Below, in pieces: positions 13,130 to 20,857 of a stretch of DNA of 20,857 nucleotides. Position 1 is the first letter of the stretch, and each line of letters opens with the position of its first letter. The notes beneath the pieces are model-generated. The model saw nothing but the letters and a program-made list of their open reading frames with translations, made no database searches and was not told where the DNA came from. The stretch is from positions 1-20,857 of the forward strand of contig CAMMMI010000019.1 in NCBI GenBank assembly GCA_946497905.1. The letters are read 5' to 3'. The position numbers and the translations under genes were made by a program. This stretch comes from an uncultured Clostridium sp. (GTDB lineage Bacteria; Bacillota; Clostridia; TANB77; CAG-508).

Positions 13130-14254
13130 TTATAAATTTTTATTTTTATTTTTTCTTAAAAATGAAGGTATATCTAAATCATTTTGTGATGAATTTGTAT
13201 CTGAGCTTGATGGGATTGAGTTTATTTTCTTTTCCCATGTTTTTGATACTAATTTGTCAACCCCTGCATTTACTGTTGATTCATTTTTTTCAAATCCTGT
13301 TGCTATTACTGTTATTTGTATTTCATCTTGCATTGTTGGATCTGTTACTGTACCAAATATAATGTTTGCTTCTGGGTCTACACTGCGTTGTACTAATTCT
13401 GCTGCTGTGTTTACTTCATGTAGTCCTAAATCATCTCCACCTGTAATGTTTATGATTACTCCTCTAGCTCCTTCTATTGAAGTTTCTAGTAGTGGACTTT
13501 GAATAGCTTCTTTTGCTGCATCTTCTGCTCTGTTTTCTCCAGATGCTCTACCAACTCCCATATGAGCCATTCCTGTATTTAGCATTATTGTTTTAACATC
13601 AGCAAAGTCCAAATTAACAAGTCCTGGTATAGATATTAAATCTGATATTCCTTGTACACCTTGTCTTAATACATCATCTGCCATTTTAAATGCTTCAATT
13701 ATTGATGTTTTTCTATCTATTATTTGTAGTAATTTATCATTTGGTATTACAACTAATGTATCTACTTTTCCTTTTAGACTTTCAATTCCTCTTTCTGCTT
13801 GTGATAGTCTTTTTTTGCCTTCAAATGTAAATGGTTTTGTTACTACTCCTATTGTTAGTATTCCCATTTCTTTTGCTGCTTGTGCTACTACTGGTGCAGC
13901 TCCTGTACCTGTTCCTCCGCCCATTCCAGCTGTAACAAATACCATGTCTGCTCCTCTTAATACTTCTGAAAGTTCTGCTTTGCTTTCTTCTGCTGATTGT
14001 GCTCCTACATCTGGATTAGCTCCTGCTCCTAATCCTCTTGTTATTTTTTCCCCTATTTGAATCTTTGTGCTTGCTTTTGATGTTTGTAGAGCTTGTCTAT
14101 CTGTGTTTACTGCTATAAAATCTACTCCTTTAATTCCTGCTTCTATCATTCTATTTACTGCGTTATTTCCTGCTCCACCTACACCTATTACTTTTATTGT
14201 AGCAGTTCCATCCATCATTGTTATATTATTATCTTCATTATTGTAATCCATCAT
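13130..14254 (-). CDS. ftsZ: FtsZ, tubulin-like cell division GTPase
   Basis: This 374-residue GTPase polymerises into the Z-ring. It shows IKVIGVGGAGNNAVNRM near residue 20, the tubulin signature GGGTGTG from residue 112, NTDRQAL, and the T7 loop with NLDFADVKTIM. A linker leads to the C-terminal peptide DIPSFLRKNKN, which binds FtsA and other partners. Length is normal and the frame is intact. The ATG at 14254 is followed at once by a second ATG; GGGAGG lies upstream, so either may be used. It forms an operon with ftsA, 50 bp upstream. Confidence 0.98.
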   Translation of the reverse strand: MMDYNNEDNNITMMDGTATIKVIGVGGAGNNAVNRMIEAGIKGVDFIAVNTDRQALQTSKASTKIQIGEKITRGLGAGANPDVGAQSAEESKAELSEVLRGADMVFVTAGMGGGTGTGAAPVVAQAAKEMGILTIGVVTKPFTFEGKKRLSQAERGIESLKGKVDTLVVIPNDKLLQIIDRKTSIIEAFKMADDVLRQGVQGISDLISIPGLVNLDFADVKTIMLNTGMAHMGVGRASGENRAEDAAKEAIQSPLLETSIEGARGVIINITGGDDLGLHEVNTAAELVQRSVDPEANIIFGTVTDPTMQDEIQITVIATGFEKNESTVNAGVDKLVSKTWEKKINSIPSSSDTNSSQNDLDIPSFLRKNKNKNL

Positions 14255-14304
14255 TTAGATTCTTCCTCCCTCATTTATATTATATATTTAAAATTAATAA
14301 CTTT

Positions 14305-15534
14305 TTATGAATAAAAAAATTCTTTTATTCTTTCTATTATGTTTTTTATAAAGCTTTCATTATTTTGTGTGTCTATACTACTTGATACGGTTTTTGCAAA
14401 AGGTCTAGCTGCAATATATCTTACTAGTGCATAACTTGTTCTATATGTTGGTTTTACTGTGCTTATTGCTCTTCCTGTTGAAATTTTTACAGGTATATTT
14501 AAATTTATTTTTCCTGCTACATCACTTTTATTTATATTAACAATTCCTTGCCCTGTTAATACTACATTGTTTATTTTATTTTTTATTCCTTGATTTGTGA
14601 TGTCTTTATTTATTATAGAAAATATTTCTTCAATTCTTGCTTCTATTATTTCTATTAATTCAGAACTTTTTATTATCCTGTTTTTGTTATCATCTTTTGA
14701 TGTGTTTAAGATTATATCATTATCATTGTCTATAAAAGATTTTAAAGCTAATCCATATTGCTTTTTTAGTTTGTCTGCCTCTTCTTCTGAAATATTTAAT
14801 ACTAATGCTATATCATGTGTTATATTGTCTCCTCCTACTGGAATTGAATTAGTATATATGAAACTTGAGCCTTCAAACACACCTATATCGGTGTTTCCTG
14901 CTCCTATATCTAATAGCATTATATTATCATGTAATTCGTTATTATCTAGTACTAAATTTCTTTCTGCTAATGTTATTGGTACTATTCCATCTATTTCGAG
15001 TCCTGCTTTTTTAAATATTGTATGTAATTGTCTTATATAATCTCTTTGTGCTAATATTATTTGTGCACTTATTGTAAAATTAGAACTTAGATTTCCAACT
15101 GGGTCTGTAACTACATTGCCATTATCTAATGTTATTTTATCTGGTACTATATCTATTAAAGTTTTTCCATCTGGTATTTCTATATCTTTTACTTGCATTA
15201 TTGCATTTTGTACATCTCTTACTGATATACCAGAATATTTATCTTTTACATCTTTGGTTATACTATTTTGTACTATTGTAGCATATTTACCTGGAATAGT
15301 TACATAGGCTGAATTTATTTTTAAGTTTGTTTCATCTTCTGCATCTTTTATAGTTTTTGCTATACTTAAACTTATTTCTTCTTCATCAATTATTTTACCT
15401 TTTTTTAGTCCACTACATTTATATGAGGTATTACATATTATTTCTATTTGTCCAAAATTGTTGACTTCTCCTACTACTGTGCAAACTTTGCTCGTTCCTA
15501 TGTCAATACCTACTATGATATCTCCTATTGCCAA
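14305..15534 (-). CDS. ftsA: FtsA, actin-like membrane tether of the Z-ring
   Basis: This 409-residue ATPase of the actin fold anchors FtsZ to the membrane. It begins GDIIVGIDIGTSKVC (phosphate 1 motif), has MLLDIGAGNTDIGVF (phosphate 2) and VVLTGQGIVN, and ends with the amphipathic helix IIERIKEFFYS that inserts in the membrane. The start is a TTG at 15534, seven bases after GGAGG. A strong sigma-A promoter lies upstream. Confidence 0.96.
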   Translation of the reverse strand: MAIGDIIVGIDIGTSKVCTVVGEVNNFGQIEIICNTSYKCSGLKKGKIIDEEEISLSIAKTIKDAEDETNLKINSAYVTIPGKYATIVQNSITKDVKDKYSGISVRDVQNAIMQVKDIEIPDGKTLIDIVPDKITLDNGNVVTDPVGNLSSNFTISAQIILAQRDYIRQLHTIFKKAGLEIDGIVPITLAERNLVLDNNELHDNIMLLDIGAGNTDIGVFEGSSFIYTNSIPVGGDNITHDIALVLNISEEEADKLKKQYGLALKSFIDNDNDIILNTSKDDNKNRIIKSSELIEIIEARIEEIFSIINKDITNQGIKNKINNVVLTGQGIVNINKSDVAGKINLNIPVKISTGRAISTVKPTYRTSYALVRYIAARPFAKTVSSSIDTQNNESFIKNIIERIKEFFYS

Positions 15535-15574
15535 GTTAATTCCTCCATTTTTCAGTATAAATTTTCTAAGTGTA

Positions 15575-15603
15575 TATATATTACATTTTTAGACAAATGT
15601 CAA
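15575..15603 (-). promoter_or_regulatory. Sigma-A promoter of ftsA-ftsZ
   Basis: The minus strand has TTGACA (15603-15598), 17 bases, TATATA (15580-15575). The ftsA ribosome site is about 25 bases downstream. Four phased repeats lie immediately upstream of the -35. Confidence 0.75.
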
Positions 15604-15609
15604 TAGAAT

Positions 15610-15648
15610 TTGTTATATTTTTGTAATATTTTTGTAACATGCTTGTAA
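15610..15648 (-). repeat. Four phased TTACAA repeats, 11-bp period, upstream of the ftsA promoter
   Basis: On the plus strand TTGTTA (15610), TTGTAA (15621), TTGTAA (15632) and TTGTAA (15643) begin exactly 11 bases apart, so all face nearly the same side of the helix. The nearest repeat ends 7 bases from the -35. They may be regulator sites or an UP-like element; I know no named factor with this site. Confidence 0.6.
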
Positions 15649-15668
15649 TAAACAGTTTGTATTCTTAC

Positions 15669-15680
15669 AGCTGTACAGCT
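15669..15680. repeat. Perfect 12-bp palindrome AGCTGTACAGCT upstream of ftsA
   Basis: The palindrome stands 66 bp upstream of the ftsA -35 box, in the gap between sbp and ftsA. It may be an operator or a small hairpin; nothing more can be said from sequence alone. Confidence 0.4.
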
Positions 15681-15700
15681 TACATTTTTTCAAATATTTA

Positions 15701-15720
15701 AGACGGATTTTTCCGCCTTA
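15701..15720. terminator. Possible weak terminator after sbp
   Basis: AAGACGGA and TCCGCCTT form an 8-bp hairpin with a small loop and one G-T pair, 50 bp after sbp. A T-rich run follows on the plus strand, not clearly on the minus strand, so its direction and strength for the murA-sbp operon are uncertain. Confidence 0.4.
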
Positions 15721-15769
15721 TTTTTATTTATCTATTTAACTTTTGTATGTCTTATATATGCACAAATTT

Positions 15770-16159
15770 TTAATTATTTTTTCTGCTTTCTTGATTATTT
15801 TTTGATATTTCTTTTATTTTATTTGTCCATTTTTCTACATAGTATCTTCTTATTATTCCTAAATTAGAGAACATTCTCCATACAAATACTACTATTGCTG
15901 CTAAATATATATCAACATTTAATTTTTGTCCTAACACTGTTAAGAGAATTGCTAATATTGCATTTCCAAAAAATCCTGATATAAATATTTTCATATCAAA
16001 TTTTTTATTTATAACTGATGCTATTCCTCCAAACACTGAATCTAAAGCAGCTATTACTGCAATCGCTAAGTAGCTTGAATATGTATATGAGATGATTGGA
16101 GCATTAATTCCTATGATAGCTCCTAAAACACATCCTATTATTATTGCAATAAATATCAT
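15770..16159 (-). CDS. sbp: Small basic protein Sbp (DUF1290), membrane protein
   Basis: This 129-residue membrane protein of the DUF1290/Sbp family is located between DUF881 genes and ftsA, as in Bacillus. Three hydrophobic segments (MIFIAIIIGCVLGAIIG, a central one, and AILLTVLGQ) precede a basic tail (KWTNKIKEISKNNQESRKNN). The start at ATG 16159 has AGGAGG seven bases upstream; a longer frame to 16192 has no ribosome site of its own. Function is unknown; a link with division is inferred from its place. Confidence 0.9.
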   Translation of the reverse strand: MIFIAIIIGCVLGAIIGINAPIISYTYSSYLAIAVIAALDSVFGGIASVINKKFDMKIFISGFFGNAILAILLTVLGQKLNVDIYLAAIVVFVWRMFSNLGIIRRYYVEKWTNKIKEISKNNQESRKNN

Positions 16160-16199
16160 CTTATTTCCTCCTTGCATAATATAGTTAATCAAATTTTAA

Positions 16200-16904
16200 C
16201 TATTCAATATATTTTGTTTTTATTTCACCATTATATTTTAATATTTCTACATTATCATTTTTTTGTATTTCTACACTATATCCAGATTTTTGCAAATCAT
16301 CTACATAGCCACCATTACCTAATAGCTGACTTTCTAAATATGTTTGATTTCCAATAGCTTTTATAACATATGGTGATAAAATCCTGTTTCCATTTACTTT
16401 TATGTATGTATCAACATCAACTATGTCTGACATATTTATAATTCTTTCATCATTTATAGATATTGCTTCCGCTCCTGCCAATTTTAACGCATTTACTATT
16501 ACTAGTAAATCATCTGCATTTATTTTTGGAATTTCTTCATTATTTGTGTCAGTTAGTATTACTTCTATGCCACTGCCTTGCACATCTGTTTTTCCTAGAG
16601 ACATATTAATTTGTTCTAATTCATTATTGATAACTTCTTCTGTCTCATTATTTGATTTATCTGTTTCTTTATATTCATTTATCATACTTATTGTTTCTTC
16701 ATATTTAGTATTTGCTTCTTCATATTTTTCTTTCCAATTGGCTAATTCTGTTCTTAATTCTGTTTCTCTCATACTTTCAATAGAGGTTATGTCTGTTTCA
16801 TTTACTATTTTAAATTGCATTGACATGACTAACGCCAAAATAAAACAAACTATTCCTGCTATTATTATCATTGTTATTTTTCCTTTTTTTAATTTTTCTT
16901 TCAT
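16200..16904 (-). CDS. DUF881 membrane protein (YlxX position)
   Basis: This 234-residue protein has one N-terminal membrane segment (ITMIIIAGIVCFILALVMSM), a coiled-coil stretch of about 60 residues and an extracytoplasmic DUF881 domain with VQGSGIEVILTD, LKLAGAEAISINDERI and SPYVIKAIGN. It stands where ylxX stands in Bacillus (divIB-ylxW-ylxX-sbp). It is a paralogue of the preceding gene and starts with ATG after GGAGGAATAA. The function is not established; co-location suggests a role in the division or septal membrane. Confidence 0.9.
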   Translation of the reverse strand: MKEKLKKGKITMIIIAGIVCFILALVMSMQFKIVNETDITSIESMRETELRTELANWKEKYEEANTKYEETISMINEYKETDKSNNETEEVINNELEQINMSLGKTDVQGSGIEVILTDTNNEEIPKINADDLLVIVNALKLAGAEAISINDERIINMSDIVDVDTYIKVNGNRILSPYVIKAIGNQTYLESQLLGNGGYVDDLQKSGYSVEIQKNDNVEILKYNGEIKTKYIE

Positions 16905-16920
16905 TTATTCCTCCTCATGC

Positions 16921-17640
16921 TTATTTTACATTTTGTGCATATTTATAAGTTAAAACTCCTGTATATTTTGGTATTGTGATATTATTAGATTTTTCAAATT
17001 CTACTCCTATAGAATATTTTTCTTTTAATGAATTTAGATATCCTCCTGGTCTATTTAATCCTGATAGTTGTTCTGGTAATCCAATTGCTTTAATCACAAA
17101 AGGTGCTCCAACTTTTTCTTTATTTATATCTATTATATTTCCTCCACATATAATACCTGTTGTTGGTACTAATCTTTGATCATTTATTGATATTGCTTCT
17201 GCTCCTGCATTTTTTAATTCATTTATTACACTCAATATATCTCCATCATGTACTACTAGAGAATTTGGATCTAATACTGAATTTATATCTAATTTGCTAT
17301 CACTTAATGTTATAATAACTCCTGGTCCTGTTACTTCATCTAATCCTATTATTTTATTCCCTTTCTTTATTTCTTCTTCTTTTGCTGATAATTCTTCATT
17401 ATTTTCAGTTGAGATTTTTCTTTGTTCTTCTAATTTCTTTTCCGCTTCTTCTAATTCTTTATATTTATTATCATATTTTTCTTTGTATTTTAAAACTTCT
17501 GATCTTAGTTCATTTTCTTCATAATTTTGACTTATTGTCATATTTGAATTTTTTACAGTTTTTGCTTGAATAAATATTCCTAAAGTTAATGCAAAACACA
17601 TTAGTCCTAGCACAATACTTGTTGTCATTTTTTTTGTCAT
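16921..17640 (-). CDS. DUF881 membrane protein (YlxW position)
   Basis: Paralogue of the next gene, about 239 residues, with a single membrane segment (SIVLGLMCFALTLGIFI), a Glu/Lys-rich coiled coil (about residues 45-90) and the DUF881 landmarks VTGPGVIITLSD, LKNAGAEAISINDQRL and APFVIKAIG. The ATG at 17640 is better placed relative to GAGGTGAT than the adjacent ATG at 17643. It lies 16 bp after ftsQ. The two DUF881 copies keep the tandem order found in Bacillus. Confidence 0.9.
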   Translation of the reverse strand: MTKKMTTSIVLGLMCFALTLGIFIQAKTVKNSNMTISQNYEENELRSEVLKYKEKYDNKYKELEEAEKKLEEQRKISTENNEELSAKEEEIKKGNKIIGLDEVTGPGVIITLSDSKLDINSVLDPNSLVVHDGDILSVINELKNAGAEAISINDQRLVPTTGIICGGNIIDINKEKVGAPFVIKAIGLPEQLSGLNRPGGYLNSLKEKYSIGVEFEKSNNITIPKYTGVLTYKYAQNVK

Positions 17641-17659
17641 CATATCACCTCTCTTTTTA

Positions 17660-18664
17660 TTAGTTAGATAATTTTTCTCTAAAATATGGTTGAAATTTAT
17701 TGTTTAGATCTCCATTTACATATATATCACCTGCATGTTCCTTTTCTTGCTCTAATATTGCTGATACATATAGTATTTTATTACTTATATTGGTATTGTC
17801 CCCTAGATGTATATTTTTTTGTTCTTGTTCCATATATATAATATAGTCATTTTTGTTAGTTATGTCAATACTTGTTATCTTATCATATATGTTATTTTCT
17901 TTTGCTATATTTGTAATTTTTATTATATCTTCTAATTTTTCTAAGTCATCATTATTTAATCTTTTTCCTGGACTTATTTCTTCTTCACTTGTGCTTGTCC
18001 CATAAATAATTGGTTTTGCTTTATTATCTTCTGATATTTCTAAGATATATCCTTGTGTATTAATATATGCATATTTTCCCATATAACTTACATTATAGCT
18101 ATGTTCTCTTTCTTGTACTTCTATTTCTATTGTGCTTGGTATTTTTCTATGCACCTCTACTGTTTCTATGTATGGGTTTTCTTTTATTTTGTCTTTTATA
18201 CTTGAACTGCTAAATCTAAAAATGTTCTGATTTGTAACTAGTCCAGATAAACTTACTATTGTTTCACTTGGTACTTGTGCATTATTTAATACTTTTATGT
18301 CCTTTATATTAAATATTGGTGATGTCATTGTGAAAACTATACCACCTCCTATTATTAAAATCAACATTATAACTTTAATAATAGATTTTATTTTTTTGTT
18401 TCTTTTTTTCCTTTTTCTTTCCAATTGCATTGCTTGTCTTTTTTCTTTTTCTTGTTGCTTTTTTTTATTTCTATTTGTCATTTGTATTACTGTTTCTGTT
18501 TCTAAATCAAATTTGTCTTCATTTCTTTTTTGATTATTCTGCCTTATTCGCTTTTCTCTTTCTTTATTTTTCTTTTTTCTCATTAATTCTTCAATTGTTT
18601 CATTCTTTTTTTCTTCTTGTATGTATAGGAAATTATTTATTTCTTCTTGTTTTCTTTTGCTCAA
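17660..18664 (-). CDS. ftsQ: FtsQ/DivIB cell division protein
   Basis: This 334-residue bitopic protein is part of the FtsQLB/DivIB complex that controls septal peptidoglycan synthesis. A long, very charged cytoplasmic region (about 1-90, rich in Lys/Arg/Glu) precedes one membrane segment (about 95-115), then a POTRA domain (IFNIKDIKVLNNAQV, IFRFSSSSIK, NPYIETVEVHRKIPSTIEIEVQERE) and the beta domain. The cytoplasmic part is longer than in many homologues. The start is a TTG at 18664, seven bases after AGGAGG. It lies after murA, with a hairpin directly ahead of its ribosome site. Confidence 0.92.
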   Translation of the reverse strand: MSKRKQEEINNFLYIQEEKKNETIEELMRKKKNKEREKRIRQNNQKRNEDKFDLETETVIQMTNRNKKKQQEKEKRQAMQLERKRKKRNKKIKSIIKVIMLILIIGGGIVFTMTSPIFNIKDIKVLNNAQVPSETIVSLSGLVTNQNIFRFSSSSIKDKIKENPYIETVEVHRKIPSTIEIEVQEREHSYNVSYMGKYAYINTQGYILEISEDNKAKPIIYGTSTSEEEISPGKRLNNDDLEKLEDIIKITNIAKENNIYDKITSIDITNKNDYIIYMEQEQKNIHLGDNTNISNKILYVSAILEQEKEHAGDIYVNGDLNNKFQPYFREKLSN

Positions 18665-18683
18665 TTGGATTCCTCCTTTAGCT

Positions 18684-18709
18684 AGGGTGTAATTTTTTTA
18701 TTACACCCT
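18684..18709 (-). repeat. 10-bp perfect-stem hairpin between murA and ftsQ
   Basis: AGGGTGTAAT (18684-18693) pairs perfectly with ATTACACCCT (18700-18709) around a 6-base loop. On the minus strand it is followed by AGCTAAAGGAGG, so the ftsQ ribosome site begins only about 6 bases later and there is no T-run. It may stabilise the murA 3' end or set the level of ftsQ translation. Confidence 0.65.
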
Positions 18710-18720
18710 TTGTTTTACCA

Positions 18721-19986
18721 TTAACAATCTTTTTTATTAACCTTTTTTTGAATATCTATATTTAAGTTTCTTAGTTTGTGTTCAAATTTTTCATATCCTC
18801 TTAAAATATATTCTATATTTTCTATTGTGGTTTTCCCTTTTGCTGATGCACCTGCTATTACTAATGCCGCTCCTCCTCTTAAATCTGTTGCTCTAACTTT
18901 TGCACCACATAGTTTTCTTACTCCTTTTATTATTGCTGTTTTTCCTTCTATTGTAGATTTTGCTCCCATCCTTGCTAGTTCTTGTAAATATTTATATCTG
19001 TTTTCAAATATATTTTCTACTATAACTGATGTTCCTTTAGCTATTGTTAATGCTGTCCCAAATATTGATTGCATATCTGTTGGGAAACCTGGATATGGCA
19101 TAGTTTTTATATCCACTGCTTTTAGTCTTTTTGGTGCTGATATTTCAATACTATTTTTACTTTCATTGAAATTGCAACCTGCTTCTTCTAATTTATCTAT
19201 TACTGGATTTATATATATTGGATCTATATTTTTTAATAATATATTTCCATTTGTCATTGCTCCTAAACATAAAAATGTTCCTGCTTCTATTCTGTCTGCC
19301 ATTATATTATAGCTTACATCTTTTAGATTTTCTACTCCTTGTATTTCTATTGTATTTGATCCTGCTCCTTTAATCTTTGCTCCCATTCTATTTAAAAAGT
19401 TTTGTAGGTCTATTATTTCTGGCTCTCTTGCTGCATTTGTAATTGTTGTTGTTCCTTTTGTTAAACATGTTGCTAATATTATGTTTTCTGTTGCTCCTAC
19501 ACTTGGAAAATCTAAATGTATCTTCTCAGGTATTATTTTATCACAAATGCAACTAATATTTCCATAGTTTTTTGTAATATTTATTCCTAATTTTTCAAAA
19601 GATTTTAAATGAAGGTCTATTGGTCTTGTTCCAATATCACAACCTCCTGGATATGAAAATATTGCTTTTCTATACTTTCCTATTAATGCACCTGCAAAAA
19701 TTACAGATGAACGCATTTGTCTCATTAAATCTTCGGGAATCTCATATTTATTTATCTTACTTGTATCAATAACTACTTTATTTGTTTTTTTGTTTACTTT
19801 TCCTCCTATTTTTTTCAATATTTCAAACATCATTTGTGTGTCATGTATATCTGGCACATTATATAATGTAGTAATTCCTCCATTTAGTATTGTTGCTGCT
19901 ATTATTGGTAGTGATGCATTTTTAGAACCTGATATCTCAATTTCTCCTTCTGCTTTTTTTCCTCCTGTTATTATGTACTCACCCAT
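18721..19986 (-). CDS. murA: MurA, UDP-GlcNAc enolpyruvyl transferase
   Basis: This 421-residue cytosolic enzyme transfers enolpyruvate from PEP to UDP-GlcNAc, the first committed step of peptidoglycan synthesis. It shows the Lys-Asn substrate motif in ISGSKNASLPI, the loop GGCDIGTRPIDLHL with the catalytic/fosfomycin-binding Cys116 present, and GFPTDMQSIFGT with the catalytic Asp region, then ENRYKYLQELARMGA and ATDLRGGAALVIAG. ATG at 19986 follows AGGTGG by seven bases; an upstream in-frame ATG at 20004 has no ribosome site. It heads the run to sbp. Confidence 0.96.
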   Translation of the reverse strand: MGEYIITGGKKAEGEIEISGSKNASLPIIAATILNGGITTLYNVPDIHDTQMMFEILKKIGGKVNKKTNKVVIDTSKINKYEIPEDLMRQMRSSVIFAGALIGKYRKAIFSYPGGCDIGTRPIDLHLKSFEKLGINITKNYGNISCICDKIIPEKIHLDFPSVGATENIILATCLTKGTTTITNAAREPEIIDLQNFLNRMGAKIKGAGSNTIEIQGVENLKDVSYNIMADRIEAGTFLCLGAMTNGNILLKNIDPIYINPVIDKLEEAGCNFNESKNSIEISAPKRLKAVDIKTMPYPGFPTDMQSIFGTALTIAKGTSVIVENIFENRYKYLQELARMGAKSTIEGKTAIIKGVRKLCGAKVRATDLRGGAALVIAGASAKGKTTIENIEYILRGYEKFEHKLRNLNIDIQKKVNKKDC

Positions 19987-20128
19987 TTTCTTACCACCTT
20001 TCATGTTTATTTGTTATATTTTATGTTTTCTTTACATAAAGTGTGATTTTGTGATAATTTTGGTAAATACAATAATAACAGCCAAAATAAAAATTTATTT
20101 TTTTTATTACTTTTATCATTTTGTATGA

Positions 20129-20857
20129 TTAATGAGTATATTCCTCTTCAGCATTTCCACTATTCTTTCCATATTGATTGTTTATATTATTTTTAGAGCT
20201 TTTTCCTTGATTTTGTTCTAATTTTTCGCTGTTTTCTTCATCTTTTACTTTTTGTTTTATTTCTTTTATCTGTTTTTTAAAATCTTTTAAACAATCTGAC
20301 CTTTCACTATCTGGAAGTTTTTTTATCATTTCAATCAAATCTTCTAATTCATAATTATTTATTCCCCTTATTTTATTTCTTACCATATCTTCATCTTTAA
20401 TGTCTTCTCCATATTTCAGTATTTTTTCAACAAAATACTGCTCCACTTCTCCATCTAATGTCGTTTCTACAACTGATTGAGGAATTTCTATTATCCCATA
20501 TTCTTTATGAACTCCTGACACTTGTTTTGCTATTCCTTTTAAAATTAATTTTTGTAAATTATTTTTATCAAATTCATAGACTTTAGTTATGGCATACTTT
20601 TGTTTATCCTTTATATCTGCATATTCTTGCTCTACTAAATTAGGAAAATCTATTTCTATCATTTCTTCTGGTGTTATAACTGTGTACATTGAAGGTAATC
20701 TTGTAGTTCCAAACTGTGTCCATTCTATTGCTGCTTTTCTTGCTAAAATTTGATTTATTGCCTCACTTATTTTTTGACTTTTCTCTTGTTTTTTTATTCC
20801 AGAAAGAAGTCGGATCGTAGCCATGTCGTTTTGTGAGCCAAGGAGTTGAATACAAAT
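20129..20857 (-). CDS. Unidentified gene, 5' end cut by the window edge
   Basis: The frame stays open to the right edge (at least 242 residues), beginning CIQLLGSQNDMATIRLLSG. The first ATG (20824) has no ribosome site, so this is probably the C-terminal part of a longer protein. It contains RLPSMYTVITPEEMIEIDFP, then a mixed helical/strand region and a highly charged, Asn/Glu/Lys-rich tail (about the last 60 residues) without membrane segments. The 'LGSQND' and 'TPEE' spacing faintly recalls C-terminal parts of VirD4/TraG-like ATPases, but I do not regard this as an identification. It ends about 140 bp ahead of murA with no clear terminator, so co-transcription is possible. Confidence 0.6.
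   Translation of the reverse strand: MCIQLLGSQNDMATIRLLSGIKKQEKSQKISEAINQILARKAAIEWTQFGTTRLPSMYTVITPEEMIEIDFPNLVEQEYADIKDKQKYAITKVYEFDKNNLQKLILKGIAKQVSGVHKEYGIIEIPQSVVETTLDGEVEQYFVEKILKYGEDIKDEDMVRNKIRGINNYELEDLIEMIKKLPDSERSDCLKDFKKQIKEIKQKVKDEENSEKLEQNQGKSSKNNINNQYGKNSGNAEEEYTH

Noticed and set aside
15701..15720. A confident terminator for the murA-sbp operon
   Set aside because: The hairpin is real but the T-rich side follows on the plus strand, opposite to the genes, so I list it only as weak.
18684..18709. Intrinsic terminator after murA
   Set aside because: The perfect stem lacks a T-run on the minus strand and runs almost directly into the ftsQ ribosome site.
1..20857. CRISPR arrays, tRNA or rRNA genes, transposase genes
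   Set aside because: No repeat-spacer arrays, no tRNA-like cloverleaf sequences, no rRNA motifs and no transposase reading frames were seen.

Overview
The window is a very AT-rich (roughly three quarters A+T by eye) stretch of a low-GC, spore-forming Firmicute, most likely an anaerobic, perhaps uncultured, member of the Clostridia. Every gene lies on the minus strand, so the biological reading direction runs from high to low coordinates. The evidence for the lineage is the classical order murA - ftsQ/divIB - two DUF881 genes - sbp - ftsA - ftsZ - spoIIGA - sigE - sigG - ymxH, which matches the Bacillus/Clostridium cell-division and sporulation cluster.

Layout in reading direction: a gene cut by the right edge (20857-20129, not identified); murA (peptidoglycan precursor synthesis); ftsQ, two DUF881 membrane proteins and sbp; ftsA and ftsZ behind their own sigma-A promoter, which carries four helically phased TTACAA-like repeats; a 146-bp near-perfect inverted repeat between ftsZ and spoIIGA that abuts a Spo0A box; spoIIGA and sigE (protease and pro-sigma factor of the mother cell); sigG (forespore sigma factor) ending in a terminator. 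Next comes a self-contained type VII secretion (Esx/Yuk) unit with its own sigma-A promoter and terminator: a double-WXG100 protein, a small helical partner, a 777-residue putative effector with an HExxH zincin motif, an unknown protein, a DUF4176 protein, the EssC/YukBA motor and a YukD ubiquitin-like protein. It sits between sigG and ymxH, genes that are normally close in Clostridia. After ymxH there are about 430 bp without a gene, holding two leftward sigma-A promoters for something beyond the left edge.

The most unusual observation is that sigE and ymxH are each interrupted by one extra base, and in both the disrupted reading meets a CGG codon right after an intact codon. Skipping the C of CGG (reading GGN glycine) restores a full-length family-like protein in each. 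By my manual scan these are the only in-frame CGG codons in about 6,200 codons, apart from a third CGG at the very end of restored sigE, where the same rule gives Gly-stop at the length expected for the family. This suggests that CGG is unassigned or starved here and acts as a +1 frameshift site in sporulation genes. Two sequencing errors that both happen to create CGG are the main alternative.
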